Positions 15,901 to 17,128 of a stretch of 17,128 bases of DNA are shown here, one piece after another. The first letter of the stretch is position 1. The number at the start of each line of letters is the position of its first letter. This stretch comes from Ferruginibacter sp. Lineage in GTDB: Bacteria; Bacteroidota; Bacteroidia; Chitinophagales; Chitinophagaceae. The DNA lies in the NCBI GenBank assembly GCA_025352435.1, contig JANXTN010000033.1, positions 1-17,128 on the forward strand, in the 5' to 3' direction. The translations under genes and the position numbers were made by a program. The notes under the pieces were generated by a model. That model saw only the letters and a list, made by a program, of their open reading frames with translations, did not search any database and was not told the origin of the DNA.

Positions 15901-16654
15901 GTATAAATACGGGTCGTTTAACATGGCAATTAGAAAAAGATTCAACGATATTTTTCAGTTTAGTATTGGTCCATCCTATTTCCGTTATTGGAATGATGCC
16001 TTAGATAATAAAAACAGAATTTTATCTGTACCCGCTGCAGTTGGTAGAGATTCCGTAAGTCTTTATTCAACAAAACAGTATTTAGGAGGTAAGGTTAAAT
16101 TTGATATCAACTACTTAAACAATGAAATTTTTCCTACAAGAGGAATTACCTGGTTCACAAGCTTTAGTTCTTTAAAAGGCTTAAACAACAGCTCCAAGCC
16201 AATAACGGACCTTCAATCTGACATGACGATCTACGCATCAATTTCTGATCTTAAAAAAGTTTCCGGTGTTCTGCGATTCGGCGGCGGTCGAATTTTCTCA
16301 AGAGATTTTGAATTTTTTCAGGCAAAATCTTTAGGGGTACAAAACTATCTTAGGGGTTATAGAAGAAACCGTTTTTCCGGTAGAGGTATGGCTTACGGAA
16401 GCGGAGAATTACGGGTTAAAATTTTTAAATCTAAATCGTTTGTATTGCCCGGTGATGTTGGGGTTCTGGGGTTTGCAGATTTTGGAAGAGTGTGGCAGGA
16501 TAATGAGAATTCCAAAAAATGGCACAATTCATTTGGTGGAGGTTTGTATTTTATTCCTTTTAATTTAATTGCAATATCTGCAACAGTAGCTGTTTCAAAA
16601 GAAGAAAAGTTATTTAATTTTTCACTTGGAACTAAATTCAATCTTACATTTTAA
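12992..16654 (+). CDS. Exported metallophosphatase / kinase-like / Omp85-type barrel fusion
   Basis: A 1220-residue envelope protein. The signal peptide (1-20) ends at LQA. The metallophosphatase (about 31-345) has the purple-acid-phosphatase motif order: GDGG (D39), GDNLY (D71, Y74), GNHD (N113, H114), MHH (H214/H215) and GHEH (H295, H297). The middle segment (about 425-640) has a glycine-rich turn GIGGGKQTK, a DKDP lysine (K470), LIGDFDRHADQW (587-598) and PKDRDQAYF (615-623), which resemble the loop and metal-binding aspartates of CotH/HipA/Fam20 kinases. An RTX-like stretch, NGNDKF and VGGKGDDTF, lies at 791-819. From about 870 to the terminal F1220 is an Omp85/surface-antigen barrel with the LRGYRRNRFSGRG motif (1120-1132) and a final TF. 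It is probably an outer-membrane protein that positions its own enzyme, like PlpD-type fusions. The phosphatase and barrel calls are strong; the kinase-like call is inference. Confidence 0.85.
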   Translation: MNSKLILILILFIRIPGLQAQTIKDENDSVQARILLIGDGGQLTNGRHPVVNAARKIVPMNSKTTVIYLGDNLYKTGLPDNTLPTYDIAKAPLDSQIEIAGKAPVNVFFIPGNHDWANGSRIGYESILRVQNYIDVLGNKYIRQLPRNGCPGPVEEKINDDVTLVMVDSQWWLQEFEKPGVESDCPYKTKAEVITQLQDIMDKNDKKFVIFAMHHPIRSYGPHGGFFTLKQHIFPFTDAIPKLYIPLPIIGSGYPLTRAVFGTAQDLKHPLYQEMITAFESVVKGHKNVIFVSGHEHTLQLIKDTNYINIVSGSGSKNSRVSKSRNTVFASGDYGFVTLDVLKNKSVRSTFYNVDGENVKKVFTQNILDFSKVKELKGVSDTLREPEFVFKDSAVISASDKYKKEKKIKDAFLGENYRREWNTPVQFKVFNLRKEKGGFIIKGIGGGKQTKSLKLEDKNGKEWTLRTIDKDPEKAVPENLRGTIGQAIVVDVISASSPYAPLTIPPLAKAAGVPAANPQFFFVPDDPAFGYYRPVFKNTVCLLEEKQPTPDETDTKSTNAIINKLFQQNDHHIDQPAVLRARLLDMLIGDFDRHADQWRWGTKDTGKGKVYYPVPKDRDQAYFNSNGLLLRYLSANSMPFLQGFKSKIKDINGLNLVAKDFDRTFMNELSKQQWKSISDSFARNITNEVIKDAASKYPPEIKQFDSTFTAKRLMSRRDDMPRQAMKYYKFLAKGVTVTGSNEEEYFHVQNDNGGIKLSVYNKDKHGDTTALNYRRTFTHKETREIVLYGLNGNDKFVVDDDVSSRIKLRIVGGKGDDTFHLGGKMKKTLYDLSTEKNVFEHSRNTEKRLSSNPKILDFKNTGFQYDKLTFPQINFGFNAEDKLLLGVGFTSKKYGFRKDPYASLQKLTTLSALTRGAFQVRYDGIFNQVILNNDLVLNGELQTPTLSNFFGYGNQTAYNKTLPLSFYRTRYKYGSFNMAIRKRFNDIFQFSIGPSYFRYWNDALDNKNRILSVPAAVGRDSVSLYSTKQYLGGKVKFDINYLNNEIFPTRGITWFTSFSSLKGLNNSSKPITDLQSDMTIYASISDLKKVSGVLRFGGGRIFSRDFEFFQAKSLGVQNYLRGYRRNRFSGRGMAYGSGELRVKIFKSKSFVLPGDVGVLGFADFGRVWQDNENSKKWHNSFGGGLYFIPFNLIAISATVAVSKEEKLFNFSLGTKFNLTF

Positions 16655-16665
16655 AAAGTATTTTC

Positions 16666-17128
16666 ATGTCGTCCTTTTCAATATTATATAAAAAAACAGA
16701 AGCGTTCGTTACAGAAATGTTTCAACGACTTCAACCTCCGCATTTAGTTTTTCATAATTTAGAACATACACAATCAGTTGTAAAAAAAGTAAATGAAATT
16801 GCGGGTCATTATAATCTCACTGATGAAGACATGATGGTGGTGTACGTTGCAGCATGGTTTCACGATACAGGTTATTTGATGGATAAGCCCGAAAATCATG
16901 AATTTAAGAGCGTAGAAATCATGAAGGAATTTATGCTGGAGCAACAAACGGGAGGAGAAGTTATTAATAAAATTGAAAAATGTATTCTGGCAACCAGAAA
17001 TCCAAGAAATCCACAGGATTTGAATTCTGAGATTCTTTGTGATGCGGATACTTATCAGTTTGGAAGTAAAAAGGAATTTAAACGCACCAATAAGCTTGCT
17101 TTTCAGGACGCCTCCCATTTTAGCGAAC
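16666..17128 (+). CDS. HD-domain metal-dependent phosphohydrolase, N-terminal part (possible Pycsar-effector family)
   Basis: The frame is open from ATG 16666 to the window end, giving 154 residues with no stop. HD signature: H30 and H34 in FHNLEHT, the HD pair H66/D67 in WFHDTGY, H78, then CILATRNP and CDADTYQFG with D126/D128 as the last metal ligand. Such domains hydrolyse nucleotide or other phosphoesters. In Bacteroidota this exact N-terminal layout often precedes a membrane domain (DUF5706/PycTM) in proteins labelled Pycsar-system effectors; the C-terminal half is beyond the window, so this remains open. The gene starts only 11 bp after the stop of the barrel fusion and is probably in its operon. 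The visible part has no membrane segment. Confidence 0.82.
   Translation, partial: MSSFSILYKKTEAFVTEMFQRLQPPHLVFHNLEHTQSVVKKVNEIAGHYNLTDEDMMVVYVAAWFHDTGYLMDKPENHEFKSVEIMKEFMLEQQTGGEVINKIEKCILATRNPRNPQDLNSEILCDADTYQFGSKKEFKRTNKLAFQDASHFSE

Noticed and set aside
16774..17118. Minus-strand open frame of 114 codons
   Set aside because: It is antisense to the HD-domain gene, whose plus-strand frame has clear catalytic motifs.
1..17128. CRISPR arrays, tRNA or rRNA genes, complete insertion sequences
   Set aside because: No regularly spaced repeats, cloverleaf or rRNA-like sequence, and no transposase or integrase frame was recognised.

Overview
The window is AT-rich chromosomal DNA from a member of the Bacteroidota, most likely the Chitinophagales/Chitinophagaceae. 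That placement rests on protein character: a DPE2-like 4-alpha-glucanotransferase end, a HisB-type phosphatase without zinc ligands, Bacteroidota-style single-domain receivers, an M13 lipoprotein peptidase, an HD protein ending in the style of the Pycsar-effector family, and start regions without Shine-Dalgarno sequences. No rRNA, tRNA, CRISPR array or complete insertion sequence was seen.

Layout. 1-1964 (+): the 3' end of malQ, a dipeptide epimerase, and a stand-alone HAD phosphatase of the HisB N-terminal type, closed by a bidirectional terminator. 2031-5659 (-): an M13 metallopeptidase lipoprotein, a HAD hydrolase, and a small secreted DUF2846-like protein. A 123-bp miniature inverted-repeat element with a 10-bp target duplication lies between the peptidase and the HAD gene. 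5777-7877 (-): a decaying tract with a receiver-domain remnant, a chimeric double receiver, and a Sel1-repeat secreted protein interrupted by two in-frame stops. 8133-10580 (-): an intact four-PAS histidine kinase. 10876-11374 (+): a general-stress-protein-26-like flavin/PLP-type protein broken by two frameshifts. 11426-12010 (+): a TrmH-type RNA methyltransferase. 12138-17128 (+): a tightly packed operon of a beta-propeller lipoprotein, a 1220-residue exported protein and an HD phosphohydrolase that runs off the window.

The most striking item is the 1220-residue protein (12992-16654). From N to C terminus it has a signal peptide, a purple-acid-phosphatase-like metallophosphoesterase, a segment with CotH/HipA/Fam20-kinase-like motifs, a short RTX-like stretch, and an Omp85-type beta-barrel with an LRGY motif. 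It looks like a surface-displayed phosphatase (possibly phosphatase plus kinase-like) carried by its own barrel, by analogy with PlpD-type fusions. Its start codon overlaps the stop of the propeller lipoprotein, which suggests that the two work together at the cell envelope. The second theme is gene decay: between about 5.7 and 11.4 kb four of six protein loci are broken or rearranged, while the large kinase between them is intact. All of this is read from sequence alone; no database search was run.
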